From NCBI GenBank assembly GCA_903910385.1, contig CAIVZM010000038.1:19854-83853 (forward strand): a stretch of DNA of 64,000 nt, given 5' to 3'. The notes below the pieces were generated by a model. The model ran no database searches. It was not told the DNA's origin and saw only the letters and a program-made list of their open reading frames with translations. Below are positions 41,999-50,083 of the stretch, one piece after another. The translations under genes and the position numbers were made by a program. Numbering within the stretch: the first letter of the stretch is position 1; each line of letters begins with the position of its first letter. Origin of the DNA: an uncultured Armatimonadota bacterium. GTDB lineage: Bacteria; Armatimonadota; Armatimonadia; Armatimonadales; Armatimonadaceae.

Positions 41999-42502
41999 TT
42001 AGCGACGCCCAGACTCCAGAAGTAGCCCTTGGTGTTCGGGCACGGCCTCTTCTTCCAGCAAATCGTTCCACAGACGATGCGCTTCCCACGACCCTGTCAT
42101 GCGAACAGACTTCCTCTGACGGGCGCCCCGGTAATCGAGTTGCCATTTCCCGGAGATACGTTTGCCATCTTCGGAGAGGGTTCCCTCATAGGTGATCGGG
42201 TGGACGCTATGCCCCTGCGGGGGGCTGATATAGACTTTGGTAAAGGAAACGCTCCGTCCGCTCTGCAAACCTTCGAGAACCCGCGCTTCGCCCAGTACGG
42301 CGTCGTCCAGAATGGAGCCATCGAAGCGCCCTTCGCGTCCATTTCGTGAAAAAGTCGCCTCAAAGCGAGCAGGTTGATTCCCGGAGCGCTTATCGTAGTA
42401 ATAGGAGCCGAGCCATCCTCCGGAGACGGAATGTTCCGTCGTTCCCGTGTCGCTCAGCAGATTCAGGTCATATTTACCCATTCGTTCTTCAGGCGTTTCC
42501 AT
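41999..42502 (-). CDS. Hypothetical protein
   Basis: 167 residues, ATG 42502 with GGGAG 8 nt upstream. Beta-rich cytoplasmic protein with a possible lipocalin-like or repeat-strand pattern: GSYYYDKRSGNQPARFEATF, GRFDGSILDDAVLGEARVLE, YEGTLSEDGKRISGKWQL, RMTGSWEAHRLW. The pair TYEGTLSEDGKRISGKW is common in small proteins measuring background strands, but I cannot name the family. Upstream on the same strand is the GlyS-like domain gene (150 bp away). Confidence 0.6.
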   Translation of the reverse strand: METPEERMGKYDLNLLSDTGTTEHSVSGGWLGSYYYDKRSGNQPARFEATFSRNGREGRFDGSILDDAVLGEARVLEGLQSGRSVSFTKVYISPPQGHSVHPITYEGTLSEDGKRISGKWQLDYRGARQRKSVRMTGSWEAHRLWNDLLEEEAVPEHQGLLLESGRR

Positions 42503-42652
42503 CGCTATTCTCCCGTATCTTCTTCAAACGATCTGCATCAAACTTTTCCAAGGCATCCCTGCAGTATCAACAGTAGGAAAATGCGACAGAAAAGTTCCCT
42601 TGGCGCCGTTTCCACCGTTTGTACGGAGGGTGATACGACCGGATACTCGCTG

Positions 42653-43246
42653 TTATATTTCCAGACAGGAAAAATCCGCCAGACGCAAGTACAACCGATC
42701 CGCCTGCGCCAACAAAGCGAGCCGCGCTACCCTTGCCGATTCGTCTTCTGGCAGATCAGGATGTTTGTCCAGCAGGCGATGGATCGGTTCGGAAAGAGCG
42801 TCCAGAGTATCCAGCGCATCCGTATAATCGCCCGCTTTGATCGCTTGCTCAATTTGTGGAGAGATCGTACCCACAAACGCCAGTAATATCCGCTCTTCGC
42901 CGACTGTGAGAGCGGCGCGATCCGGCGCAGTCGAAGAAGAGTCAGGAGTGGCTTGCAAAATACGTCGGACACGCGTTGCAGCGGCGGCGACGGACTGCTC
43001 GTGCACATCATTCAGCAAGGAGCTCAGCGCTTCCGCCCGTTTCAATACCGACATGATTTTCTGGTAGGGTACGTAAAGCACGGCTTCGATCAGGTCATCG
43101 CGCACCCCGCGATCTTTCAGGGTTTCCCGAAGCCGGGCATCAATAGTCAGAGGCAGTTCTTCGTCCGTTGACGATTCCGTCACCCATCCAAGATGCTGGG
43201 CTTCTGCGCGGAGCGAAGCAAGGCGGTTAGCAACCTCAGTTAGCAT
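42653..43246 (-). CDS. Stand-alone C-terminal domain of glycyl-tRNA synthetase beta subunit
   Basis: 197 residues, ATG 43246 with GAGGAGG 7 nt upstream. It matches the last about 170 residues of GlyS: IDARLRETLKDRGVRDDLIE, AVL, then ATRVRRILQAT (GlyS: FKRVxNIL), YTDALDTLDALSEPIHRLLD (GlyS: Y.EAL..LA.LR.PVD.FFD) and RLALLAQADRLYLRLADFS (GlyS: NRLxMLxxLRxLFLRVADIS). In full GlyS this is the anticodon-binding (DALR-like) region of about 700 residues' total protein. No catalytic or HD part is present. It could be a recruited RNA-binding protein or a retained gene relic. Confidence 0.75.
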   Translation of the reverse strand: MLTEVANRLASLRAEAQHLGWVTESSTDEELPLTIDARLRETLKDRGVRDDLIEAVLYVPYQKIMSVLKRAEALSSLLNDVHEQSVAAAATRVRRILQATPDSSSTAPDRAALTVGEERILLAFVGTISPQIEQAIKAGDYTDALDTLDALSEPIHRLLDKHPDLPEDESARVARLALLAQADRLYLRLADFSCLEI

Positions 43247-43373
43247 TCTGATCCCTCCTCAGTGAATGGACACTTTAATGAAACAACGCTTTATTGTACC
43301 GAAAGCGGGAAAAATAGTAAATGTACCCCCCTGATTTTCCGCCGATAAATGCGACTATTGTCGCAAATACATC

Positions 43374-43402
43374 TTGACACATATTGACCGTCTCCTTATA
43401 AT
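43374..43402 (+). promoter_or_regulatory. Consensus sigma-70 promoter
   Basis: TTGACA (43374-43379), exactly 17 nt, TATAAT (43397-43402): a perfect match. The expected start point is 43409-43411, at the GTG of the next gene, so the mRNA may be leaderless. Confidence 0.85.
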
Positions 43403-43410
43403 GACGGTCA

Positions 43411-43965
43411 GTGTGTGAAAGGGGGTTTGGAGCTATTCTTCAGAAGAATTTTTGCCTGGTTATGGTAGCAACGGCTTTAGTGGGAGCCATCGCAACAGCG
43501 CGACCCGCTCAAGCGCAGTCGCCGATACCGATTCGCCTGAAACTGGGCGTCCTTGCCGCCACCGATCCGGATGTGCGCGATGTCACTCATTCGCCGATGT
43601 TTTCCGGAGAAGTGGAAGTTCGGCTTCCTGTCTCACAGCTATCCGTCAGTCTTGGCTACGCATATGGTGAAAAGGGCGGAACCAATTTCCGTTCGATTCC
43701 ATTGCTGGTCAATAAAATTTTTTCGCCCCCGAATCCCCTTGCGGGAACGGTCGGCAATCTGTATTATGGCGCGGGACTGGGTCTGTACTTTCTCCATCGT
43801 GGCGGACATGACTCCGGCAGTAATACCAATTTCGGCGGTCGCGGGACAATAGGTTATCAGTTCCCGAACCCATTTTTCGTAGAGGCGCAGTACCATATGG
43901 TTGCAGGCGGGGTCAAGGGGCTCAGTCCGAATGGTCTCGCGCTTTATGGCGGATATAAGTTTTAA
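43411..43965 (+). CDS. Small outer-membrane beta-barrel protein
   Basis: 184 residues if the GTG at 43411 is used. Signal peptide h-region CLVMVATALVGAIATA, cut after AQA. The mature part is 8-strand-barrel-like: alternating aromatic/hydrophobic strands (LSVSLGYAYGEKGGTNF, LYYGAGLGLYFLHRG, GRGTIGYQFPNPFFVEAQYH) and a terminal Phe (ALYGGYKF), the BAM recognition end. The start is uncertain, as the promoter places transcription at or next to this GTG; an AAAGGGGG inside would need a rare ATT start. Paralogue-like barrel follows. Confidence 0.72.
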   Translation: MCERGFGAILQKNFCLVMVATALVGAIATARPAQAQSPIPIRLKLGVLAATDPDVRDVTHSPMFSGEVEVRLPVSQLSVSLGYAYGEKGGTNFRSIPLLVNKIFSPPNPLAGTVGNLYYGAGLGLYFLHRGGHDSGSNTNFGGRGTIGYQFPNPFFVEAQYHMVAGGVKGLSPNGLALYGGYKF

Positions 43966-44044
43966 GGCTCAACCCCGTCGGACTATACTGTTCTTCGCCG
44001 GGGAAAAAAAGACGGAAACCATGCAATTGTGCAGGAGGCATAAG

Positions 44045-44659
44045 TTGGCAATAGAACTTCGCGGCATCGTCCGGCGCAACGGCGCGATGTCGGCGGCGCG
44101 GAAATGTATCGGGGCGGCAAGCCTCCTTGTCGGCGCGGGAGTCATACTCCTCGCCACGGGCGGCGTAGCGCAGGCGCAAATCGTAGAAAACGATTTTCAA
44201 TCTGGACCGGAACACAAAAACCTTTCCATCCATCTTGGCGCGCAGTTGCCCAGCGATAGAGATATTCGCAAGGGCGGCGGACGCATCGTTTATGGAATCG
44301 AAGCGAATTATAAAATTCAGGTTGTGCCGCTCCAAAACAGCATCGGTGAAATCGGAATCGGCTACTATGAGCGTAATGACTACCGCCTCATTCCTTTCAC
44401 CCTGACGCAAATCTGGCGAGAGCCAGGCCGCACTCTGTTCGGACAGAACTATTATTACGGCGGCGGCATTAGCCTGAACTCCGTACGGTTTAACTATCCG
44501 GATACGAGTGGCAACTCTAAACTCCTCTTCGGCGCGCACATTGTGGGCGGTCTGGACTTTGGAAACACCTTTTTCGCCGAACTGAAGTATGCCTATATCT
44601 TCAAGTACGACGGAAAATTCCCCGGTGGCTTCTTCCCATCGGTCGGCATGCGCTTCTAA
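44045..44659 (+). CDS. Small outer-membrane beta-barrel protein
   Basis: 204 residues from TTG 44045, chosen for GCAGGAGGC 6 nt upstream. Signal peptide (CIGAASLLVGAGVILLATGG, cut after AQA). Strands YYYGGGISLNSVRFNY, LLFGAHIVGGLDFGNTFFAE and LKYAYIFKY, and a C-terminal FFPSVGMRF with a terminal Phe, mark an outer-membrane barrel. It follows the 43411 gene in the same direction and is similar in design, probably from an old duplication. Function unknown. Confidence 0.72.
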   Translation: MAIELRGIVRRNGAMSAARKCIGAASLLVGAGVILLATGGVAQAQIVENDFQSGPEHKNLSIHLGAQLPSDRDIRKGGGRIVYGIEANYKIQVVPLQNSIGEIGIGYYERNDYRLIPFTLTQIWREPGRTLFGQNYYYGGGISLNSVRFNYPDTSGNSKLLFGAHIVGGLDFGNTFFAELKYAYIFKYDGKFPGGFFPSVGMRF

Positions 44660-44789
44660 TTCTTACCGGATATTGATTGTAGGGGCGAATGGCAGTCGGG
44701 GGCTTTCCCTCCGGAGCTGTTCGCCCTTGCCTGCTGCGAAGCGACGCCCATGGAGGCGCTACGCCAACGAATGGTACACTGACGCCGGA

Positions 44790-45836
44790 ATGAGTTCCGC
44801 GCCGCCACAATCTACCGGGTCCACCCGAAACACACCATCTCCTGCCAGAAACGAACGCCCCGTACGCAACAAACTCTGGCAACGATTTGCCCTTTTATCC
44901 CTCACGCGTATTGCGCGTTATGTTCAGCGCATTCCCCGCTCCAGAGCCCTGCGTTTTGGGGAACGGTTCGGCGACTTCGCTTTTACTCTCTGTCGCCTCA
45001 TCATCAAACGCCCCTATGATTACGCCCACCGAAATCTTCGCCTGACGGGGATGCCGCATCCGGGAGCCACTTTCGCGGAAAGAGAGGCATTTCTGCGTCG
45101 CGTTTTCCAGCATTTTGGTAAAGGACTGGTAGAGTTCCTGCGCGTTCCCGCCGTAACGCATGCAGAAAAGGAAAGTTACACCGTCCTTACCGGATATGAA
45201 CATTTCCAAGAGGCTATGGCTGCCGGCAAAGGCGTGGTGATCGTTACCGGGCATCTCGGTAACTGGGAACATATCGCCAGTTTCGCCGGGAAATTAGGAG
45301 TTCCTTTAACAGTCGTTGCAAGGGAAACGGAGGAAGAAGGGTTCGCCGCCTGGATCAAAGAGAGTCGCGAAAGCGCAGGGTATCGGGTTTTGCACCGGGG
45401 GGCTTCCCTGCGCGAGATCCTGAAAATCCTCAAGCGAGGCGAAGCGATTGGCATACTGCCTGACCAGAACGCTGATGATGTTTTCACGCCTTTCTTCGGA
45501 ATTCCCGCAGGAACGACTAGCGGGCCAGCGACGCTTGCCCTCTACACCGGCGCAACAATCATCTACGGTCATTGCGTTTTTGATCCGGGAGACAATTACC
45601 ATGTACGCATCTATCCGCCGGTAGAAGCGGTTTCGACAGGCAATAGGGTAGAAGATGTCTCGCGCATCACAACCCGAATCAACCAGCTATTGGAAAATGA
45701 TATTCGTCAGTACCCGGAGCAGTGGCTATGGGTGCACAACCGGTGGAAGAACGCCTTTGAGGAAGGGTATCGCAAGCGAGCCTGGGGCGGGGATATTCCA
45801 GAGGATATCCTGCGCCGCTGGAATCAGGAAGACTGA
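44790..45836 (+). CDS. LpxL/HtrB-family lysophospholipid acyltransferase
   Basis: 348 residues from ATG 44790. Acyltransferase motifs: catalytic HLGNWEH (H-x4-D/E) in GVVIVTGHLGNWEHIASFAG, AIGILPDQNADD and FFGIPAGTTSGPATLALYTG. The family adds secondary acyl chains to lipid A precursors (or acylates other glycolipids) at the inner membrane. Preceded by TACACT 9 nt before the ATG and no binding site, so it may be leaderless. Supports a diderm cell with an LPS-like outer membrane. Confidence 0.9.
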   Translation: MSSAPPQSTGSTRNTPSPARNERPVRNKLWQRFALLSLTRIARYVQRIPRSRALRFGERFGDFAFTLCRLIIKRPYDYAHRNLRLTGMPHPGATFAEREAFLRRVFQHFGKGLVEFLRVPAVTHAEKESYTVLTGYEHFQEAMAAGKGVVIVTGHLGNWEHIASFAGKLGVPLTVVARETEEEGFAAWIKESRESAGYRVLHRGASLREILKILKRGEAIGILPDQNADDVFTPFFGIPAGTTSGPATLALYTGATIIYGHCVFDPGDNYHVRIYPPVEAVSTGNRVEDVSRITTRINQLLENDIRQYPEQWLWVHNRWKNAFEEGYRKRAWGGDIPEDILRRWNQED

Positions 45837-45972
45837 AGGCGAATAGCGTCTCACACCATCAACAGATGAAGACTCCCTGCTTAAAAGTCCATACCAACGG
45901 TACCGTTATTGTTGTAGAACGGGATGCACTTCTTTCGAGGATAATATACGTTAATCCAGATGAATATTCGGG

Positions 45973-45978
45973 TATGCT
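45973..45978 (+). promoter_or_regulatory. -10 box 6 nt before a start codon
   Basis: TATGCT followed by 6 nt and GTG 45985, with no ribosome binding site. This is the same spacing as TATATT before ATG 29377. The -35 is weak. Confidence 0.45.
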
Positions 45979-45984
45979 ATCGCT

Positions 45985-47787
45985 GTGAAATGGTTCGCTA
46001 TCTTTGTAAGCGCGTTCTTCCTTTGTTCGGGTTTCCATTTGGAAGCGTTCGGGCAAACGCCCGATCTTCCACCCCCTGCACAGATCAATTCAAAAGGAAC
46101 AAAATCGGAGGGCATAAAACCGGCGCGAACTAATCCGACACGGATCAATCGGACTCTGGCGCCGGGTGTGGAACTGATTCAGGAAATTACCCCCGACGGA
46201 ACCGTGGGCGGACCGCTGATCGTGACGGCGCTACGGGTGGATTTGAAGGCGAAAGGCGTGCGGATCGAAGCAGCTCTGGGTCAGGACAGGGTGTGGGGTG
46301 ACGATCCCACTCTGGGCAGGGAGATCGTCTCGACGCTGGCGGCGCGGCACGGCGCGATTGCCGGGATAAATGCCGGATTCTTCCCTTTTATGGGCAACCC
46401 TATTGGTCTGCATATCCAGAACGGTGAAATGGTCACCGAACCGACACTGGAGCGCACCTGCTTCCTGCTGACAAAAAGCGGAACTGGCAAAATCGCCTCC
46501 TTCAGATATCGCGGAGTGGCGGAAGTTTTAGAGGGCGGCGAAAAAGGCGAATCTCACGCCATTGACGGGATGAACCGGAAACCCGGCAAAGGCGATGAAT
46601 TATTACTCTTCACGCCGATCTTTTTTGACCGCACGCTCAAAGCGTCAGGTCGGGTGGAAGTCGCTCTTTCGGGCGTCTCCCTGCCGATTCGCCCGGATAA
46701 AGCTTTCACCGGAAAGGTAATACAAATCATCGAGGGAGGCGGAACTCCCCTCCCGCCCGACAGCGTGGTATTTTCCGGCAGCGGAGAAGCGGCGGAATTT
46801 TTGCGTCGCGTTTCGCCGGGTACACACATACGTTTTCGTCTGGAGACGCCGACGGTTCGCGGAGAGGCGATCGATTTCGCCAGCATACGGGAAGCGGTGG
46901 CAGGTGGCCCTCGCTTATTGCAAGACGGCAAGATCAATATTGCCCTGACTGAAGAGAAAATGAGCTCGTCGTTTTCCACCACCCGTCACCCGAGGAGCGC
47001 AGTCGGAATCACCCCGGAAGGCAAGATTCTCTTCCTCACCGTAGACGGGCGACAGAAAGGAATCAGTCGAGGAGCTTCCCTGCAGGAAACAGCCGAACTC
47101 CTCTTGAAGTTGGGAGCGGTGGAAGCGGTCAATATGGATGGCGGCGGTTCTACGACGCTGGTCGCTTTCGATTCTGTGATCAATTCGCCTTCGGAAGGTA
47201 AAGAGCGGCCGGTTTCCAATATGTTGCTGGTCTTCGGGAAGCGGTCTCACAAGACACGAACGACGGATACGGACACTACACCGGTGGAAATACGTGTGGG
47301 AGAAACGCATCTTTTCTCAAATAGCGATGACCGAACTCTGTGGGGAACTGCAGGGGGTATAGGATTCGTCAATCAAGAGGGAACGTTTCACGCTATCCGA
47401 CCAGGAAAAGGCGTCGTGTATTGTACACGACGCGCGGAGACATCTGGTTTTCCGATTATGGTGCGGGGTGCAATGGAAACGGGCGCAGGAGATGCCACAG
47501 GCTTTACCGCCCAGGTTTCCTGGGCAAATCAGATCAGTGAAAACAATTATGAACGGGTGACGGTAAAAATCCGTCTGACTAACGCTGAGGGGGATTCATT
47601 GAGCGGCGAAGCGATTCGCCTGACAGTAGTTGGTGGCGTCTCGGACTCGGAAACGCTTACGACAAACGTTCGCGGCGAAGCATCAGCCCTAATACGATGG
47701 ACAACGGCGCCAGTCGCCGAACGTTCCGTCACGGTCTTTTCCCCAAACAAACGATTTTTGGCGGTAAAAACCCTTTCAAAACAGTGA
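45985..47787 (+). CDS. Secreted phosphodiester glycosidase (NAGPA-like) with Ig-like tail
   Basis: 600 residues. Signal peptide FAIFVSAFFLCSGFHLEAFG. Residues about 65-420 are a phosphodiester glycosidase (NAGPA/DUF2233) domain: GAIAGINAGFFPFMGNPIG, AVAGGPRLLQDGKI, RHPRSAVGITPEGKILFLTV and VEAVNMDGGGSTTLVAFDSV. This domain removes N-acetylglucosamine or similar sugars from phosphodiesters, including exopolysaccharide or wall substrates. Residues about 510-600 resemble a bacterial Ig-like/invasin domain (RVTVKIRLTNAEGDSLSG, TTNVRGEASALIRWT). Probable cell-surface enzyme. Confidence 0.88.
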   Translation: MKWFAIFVSAFFLCSGFHLEAFGQTPDLPPPAQINSKGTKSEGIKPARTNPTRINRTLAPGVELIQEITPDGTVGGPLIVTALRVDLKAKGVRIEAALGQDRVWGDDPTLGREIVSTLAARHGAIAGINAGFFPFMGNPIGLHIQNGEMVTEPTLERTCFLLTKSGTGKIASFRYRGVAEVLEGGEKGESHAIDGMNRKPGKGDELLLFTPIFFDRTLKASGRVEVALSGVSLPIRPDKAFTGKVIQIIEGGGTPLPPDSVVFSGSGEAAEFLRRVSPGTHIRFRLETPTVRGEAIDFASIREAVAGGPRLLQDGKINIALTEEKMSSSFSTTRHPRSAVGITPEGKILFLTVDGRQKGISRGASLQETAELLLKLGAVEAVNMDGGGSTTLVAFDSVINSPSEGKERPVSNMLLVFGKRSHKTRTTDTDTTPVEIRVGETHLFSNSDDRTLWGTAGGIGFVNQEGTFHAIRPGKGVVYCTRRAETSGFPIMVRGAMETGAGDATGFTAQVSWANQISENNYERVTVKIRLTNAEGDSLSGEAIRLTVVGGVSDSETLTTNVRGEASALIRWTTAPVAERSVTVFSPNKRFLAVKTLSKQ

Positions 47788-47843
47788 TTTCACCGACCTG
47801 CCGCTCCGTACAAGGAGCGCCAAAATCACTTTTATCTGGATTC

Positions 47844-47873
47844 TTGACGCTTGAACGGCGTCTTTGTTATAAT
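47844..47873 (+). promoter_or_regulatory. Promoter of the PQQ-propeller gene
   Basis: TTGACG (47844-47849), 18 nt, TATAAT (47868-47873); leader of about 65 nt before ATG 47946. Confidence 0.75.
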
Positions 47874-47945
47874 TCGACGGCAACGGCGGCGTAAGGCGGA
47901 ACTTCCCGGGAAATAGCCGCAACGCCGATACAGTGAGGATAGACA

Positions 47946-49985
47946 ATGAACAGAAACCTCCGCCTGATCCATGCGGAACGCAGCGTGATAGCGCTGAGCG
48001 GAATCGTTGCGCTGACGGCGTTTAGCGTAGCGCGTCCAGCGGTCGCCGATGACTGGTCTCAGTTACGGGGCGATGTGACGCGTCGCGGCGTGTCCAGTGA
48101 GAAAATCACGACCCCGCTTTCTTTACTCTGGCGTTTTAGCGCCGGGGCGCAGACCCAGAACCCTTCCGCGCCAGTCGTCGTCGGCGATACGGCTTATTAT
48201 GCAGCGCGTGGCACGGGCGAAGGCGGCGTTCTTTATGCGCTGGATATTAACACAGGGGCGCGAAAGTGGCAATTTCCTTGGGATCCCAACGGTCTGCCGA
48301 ATAAAACCCTTTTCACCTCGGCGCCGATGGTCAGCAATGGCGTCATTTATGTCGGGGCATCCAATGGTAGTCTCTACCGCATTGATGCAAAGACCGGTCA
48401 GGAAAAGTCTGCCTTCAAGACAGGTCGAGCCATTACCTCGTCCCCAGCTATGGTGGATAACACCCTTTATTTTGGCTCTAACGATGGCAACTTCTACGTG
48501 CTGGACGCCGAAACCGGCGCTCCTATCTGGAAGACCTACCGGGATAAAGCGGGAAACACTGATTTCTACAAGGCGGGTGCCGGCGTTATTTCCGCTCCGG
48601 TCATGACGGAAGATATGGTCTTTTTCGTCAGTGATGATAATAGCGTCCACGGGTTGAAGAAGGCGACAGGTCAATTCCGCTGGAAGCAACGCTTCCCAAC
48701 GAGTTTGCCGCAGGACCCGCTTGTTTATGCGGATGCCACTCTGTATGTACCGTCCGGGTCGACCCTGTACGCGCTTCAGCCATCCAGCGGTCTTGCGCGA
48801 TGGCAGGCAGGCTTCGTAGGCAACATCATAGCTCCACCTGTCGCTGATGATGGCATCGTCTACGTCATCACCAACAATGGCAAGGGCGGCGCCAACATGT
48901 TCGCCGTTCGCGCCAACAATGGAAAAGCGGCATGGAAGCAGGCAGCGAATCTGCCGTTGACACCCTCAGCTGGACCAACTCTTGCCGGCGATGTCTTCCT
49001 AATTCCCACCGGCAAGAATGCGATTATGGCAGTTTCCCGCGCTGATGGCAAGCTTCTGTGGCAATACAATCTGCAGGTCAGTTCTAACCGTCCCCTGCCT
49101 TCCGATCAAACCTTCGGCGCGGGCGGAGCGACGGGTGCACGCGGTGGAGGCTTTTCTGGCGGAAGCGGATTCCCCGGAGGCGGCGGCGCTCCTACGGGTA
49201 GCGGATTCCCCGGTGGCGGTAGAGGCGGACGGGGCGGATTCCCTGGCGGCGGTGGCGGCGGATTCCCTGGCGGCGGCGGCGGATTCCCCGGTGGCGGTGG
49301 CGCTCCCCCCAGCGGTAGCGGCTTTCCCGGAGGCGGAGGCTTCCCCGGCGGCGGTCGTGGCGGTAATGCTGGCGGTAACGCAGGGGGTAATGAAGGTGGA
49401 GGTCGCGGCGGTTTTGGCGGCGCGAGCGGGCGTACAACCACGCGCAACCTGAATAATGTCGTCCTGACAACGCCATTGACCGTCTCCAACGGCACCGTTT
49501 ATGCGCTTGCCGATGATGGATCGCTTTCCGCATTCCGGGCGGATGCGGTAGATACCACCGGACCGGAATATCCCTATACGTATCCCCCGTCGGGTCAACA
49601 GGTCAATGGTCAACCTCCCGTCGTTATCGCGGCGCAGGCGATCGATGCTGGTACCGGACTCAATCCCGATTCGCTCATCCTTAAACTGGATGGGCGCACT
49701 CTGGAAGCCAGCTTCGACCCGGATCGCAATCTGATCATCTACGTCACGCGCTCGAGCGGTAAAATCGTCGATCCCCCTCTTGCAGATGGTCGGCACACAG
49801 TCACAGTTTCGGCAGCGGATTGGCGTGGAAATAAATCCGAGCAGGTCTGGTCATTTGTGGTGAATAATGCGCTTCCGGCAAACTCTCCGCGTACGGCTCC
49901 GGCTCCGCCTCGTTCCAATCGTAGTACAACGCCCAGGTCTGCTCCTGCGCAAGGAGGCGGAGGGACACCGCCTTCTAATCCCTGA
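47946..49985 (+). CDS. PQQ-like beta-propeller repeat protein with glycine-rich insert
   Basis: 679 residues. Signal peptide (SVIALSGIVALTAFSVARPA, cut before DDW). A BamB/PQQ-type propeller follows: DWSQLRGDVTRRGVSSEK, YALDINTGARKWQFPW, VIYVGASNGSLYRIDAKTGQ, YFGSNDGNFYVLDAETGAPI, LYALQPSSGLARWQAGF. A Gly/Phe/Pro-rich stretch interrupts it at about residues 395-495, then one more blade, then a DTTGPEYPYTYPPSGQQV fibronectin/Ig-like domain and a Pro-rich end. Probably periplasmic or surface structural protein; no PQQ-ligand residues stand out. Confidence 0.85.
   Translation: MNRNLRLIHAERSVIALSGIVALTAFSVARPAVADDWSQLRGDVTRRGVSSEKITTPLSLLWRFSAGAQTQNPSAPVVVGDTAYYAARGTGEGGVLYALDINTGARKWQFPWDPNGLPNKTLFTSAPMVSNGVIYVGASNGSLYRIDAKTGQEKSAFKTGRAITSSPAMVDNTLYFGSNDGNFYVLDAETGAPIWKTYRDKAGNTDFYKAGAGVISAPVMTEDMVFFVSDDNSVHGLKKATGQFRWKQRFPTSLPQDPLVYADATLYVPSGSTLYALQPSSGLARWQAGFVGNIIAPPVADDGIVYVITNNGKGGANMFAVRANNGKAAWKQAANLPLTPSAGPTLAGDVFLIPTGKNAIMAVSRADGKLLWQYNLQVSSNRPLPSDQTFGAGGATGARGGGFSGGSGFPGGGGAPTGSGFPGGGRGGRGGFPGGGGGGFPGGGGGFPGGGGAPPSGSGFPGGGGFPGGGRGGNAGGNAGGNEGGGRGGFGGASGRTTTRNLNNVVLTTPLTVSNGTVYALADDGSLSAFRADAVDTTGPEYPYTYPPSGQQVNGQPPVVIAAQAIDAGTGLNPDSLILKLDGRTLEASFDPDRNLIIYVTRSSGKIVDPPLADGRHTVTVSAADWRGNKSEQVWSFVVNNALPANSPRTAPAPPRSNRSTTPRSAPAQGGGGTPPSNP
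49128..49430. repeat. Internal glycine-rich repeat array
   Basis: Tandem units of the type GGFPGGGG, GSGFPGGGG and GGRGG, interrupting the propeller. The minus strand gives spurious proline-rich frames. Confidence 0.85.
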
Positions 49986-50030
49986 TGATCTTGGAGGAAT
50001 ATCCACAGTATTCCCCATAGCGTTTCTCCT

Positions 50031-50061
50031 GTTCGCGGACGGATATAATCCGTCCGCGAAC
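50031..50061. promoter_or_regulatory. 31-bp perfect palindrome containing TATAAT, upstream of dprA
   Basis: GTTCGCGGACGGAT, ATA, then the exact complement ATCCGTCCGCGAAC. The centre contains TATAAT (50044-50049), 34 nt before the dprA start. It could be a terminator for the PQQ-propeller gene, an operator over the dprA promoter, or both. Confidence 0.6.
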
Positions 50062-50083
50062 GTATTTATAGAGATTTGCTCTT

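Noticed and set aside
49106..49533. Proline- and arginine-rich minus-strand frames
   Set aside because: They are the antisense of the glycine-rich repeat in the PQQ-propeller gene; no start context.
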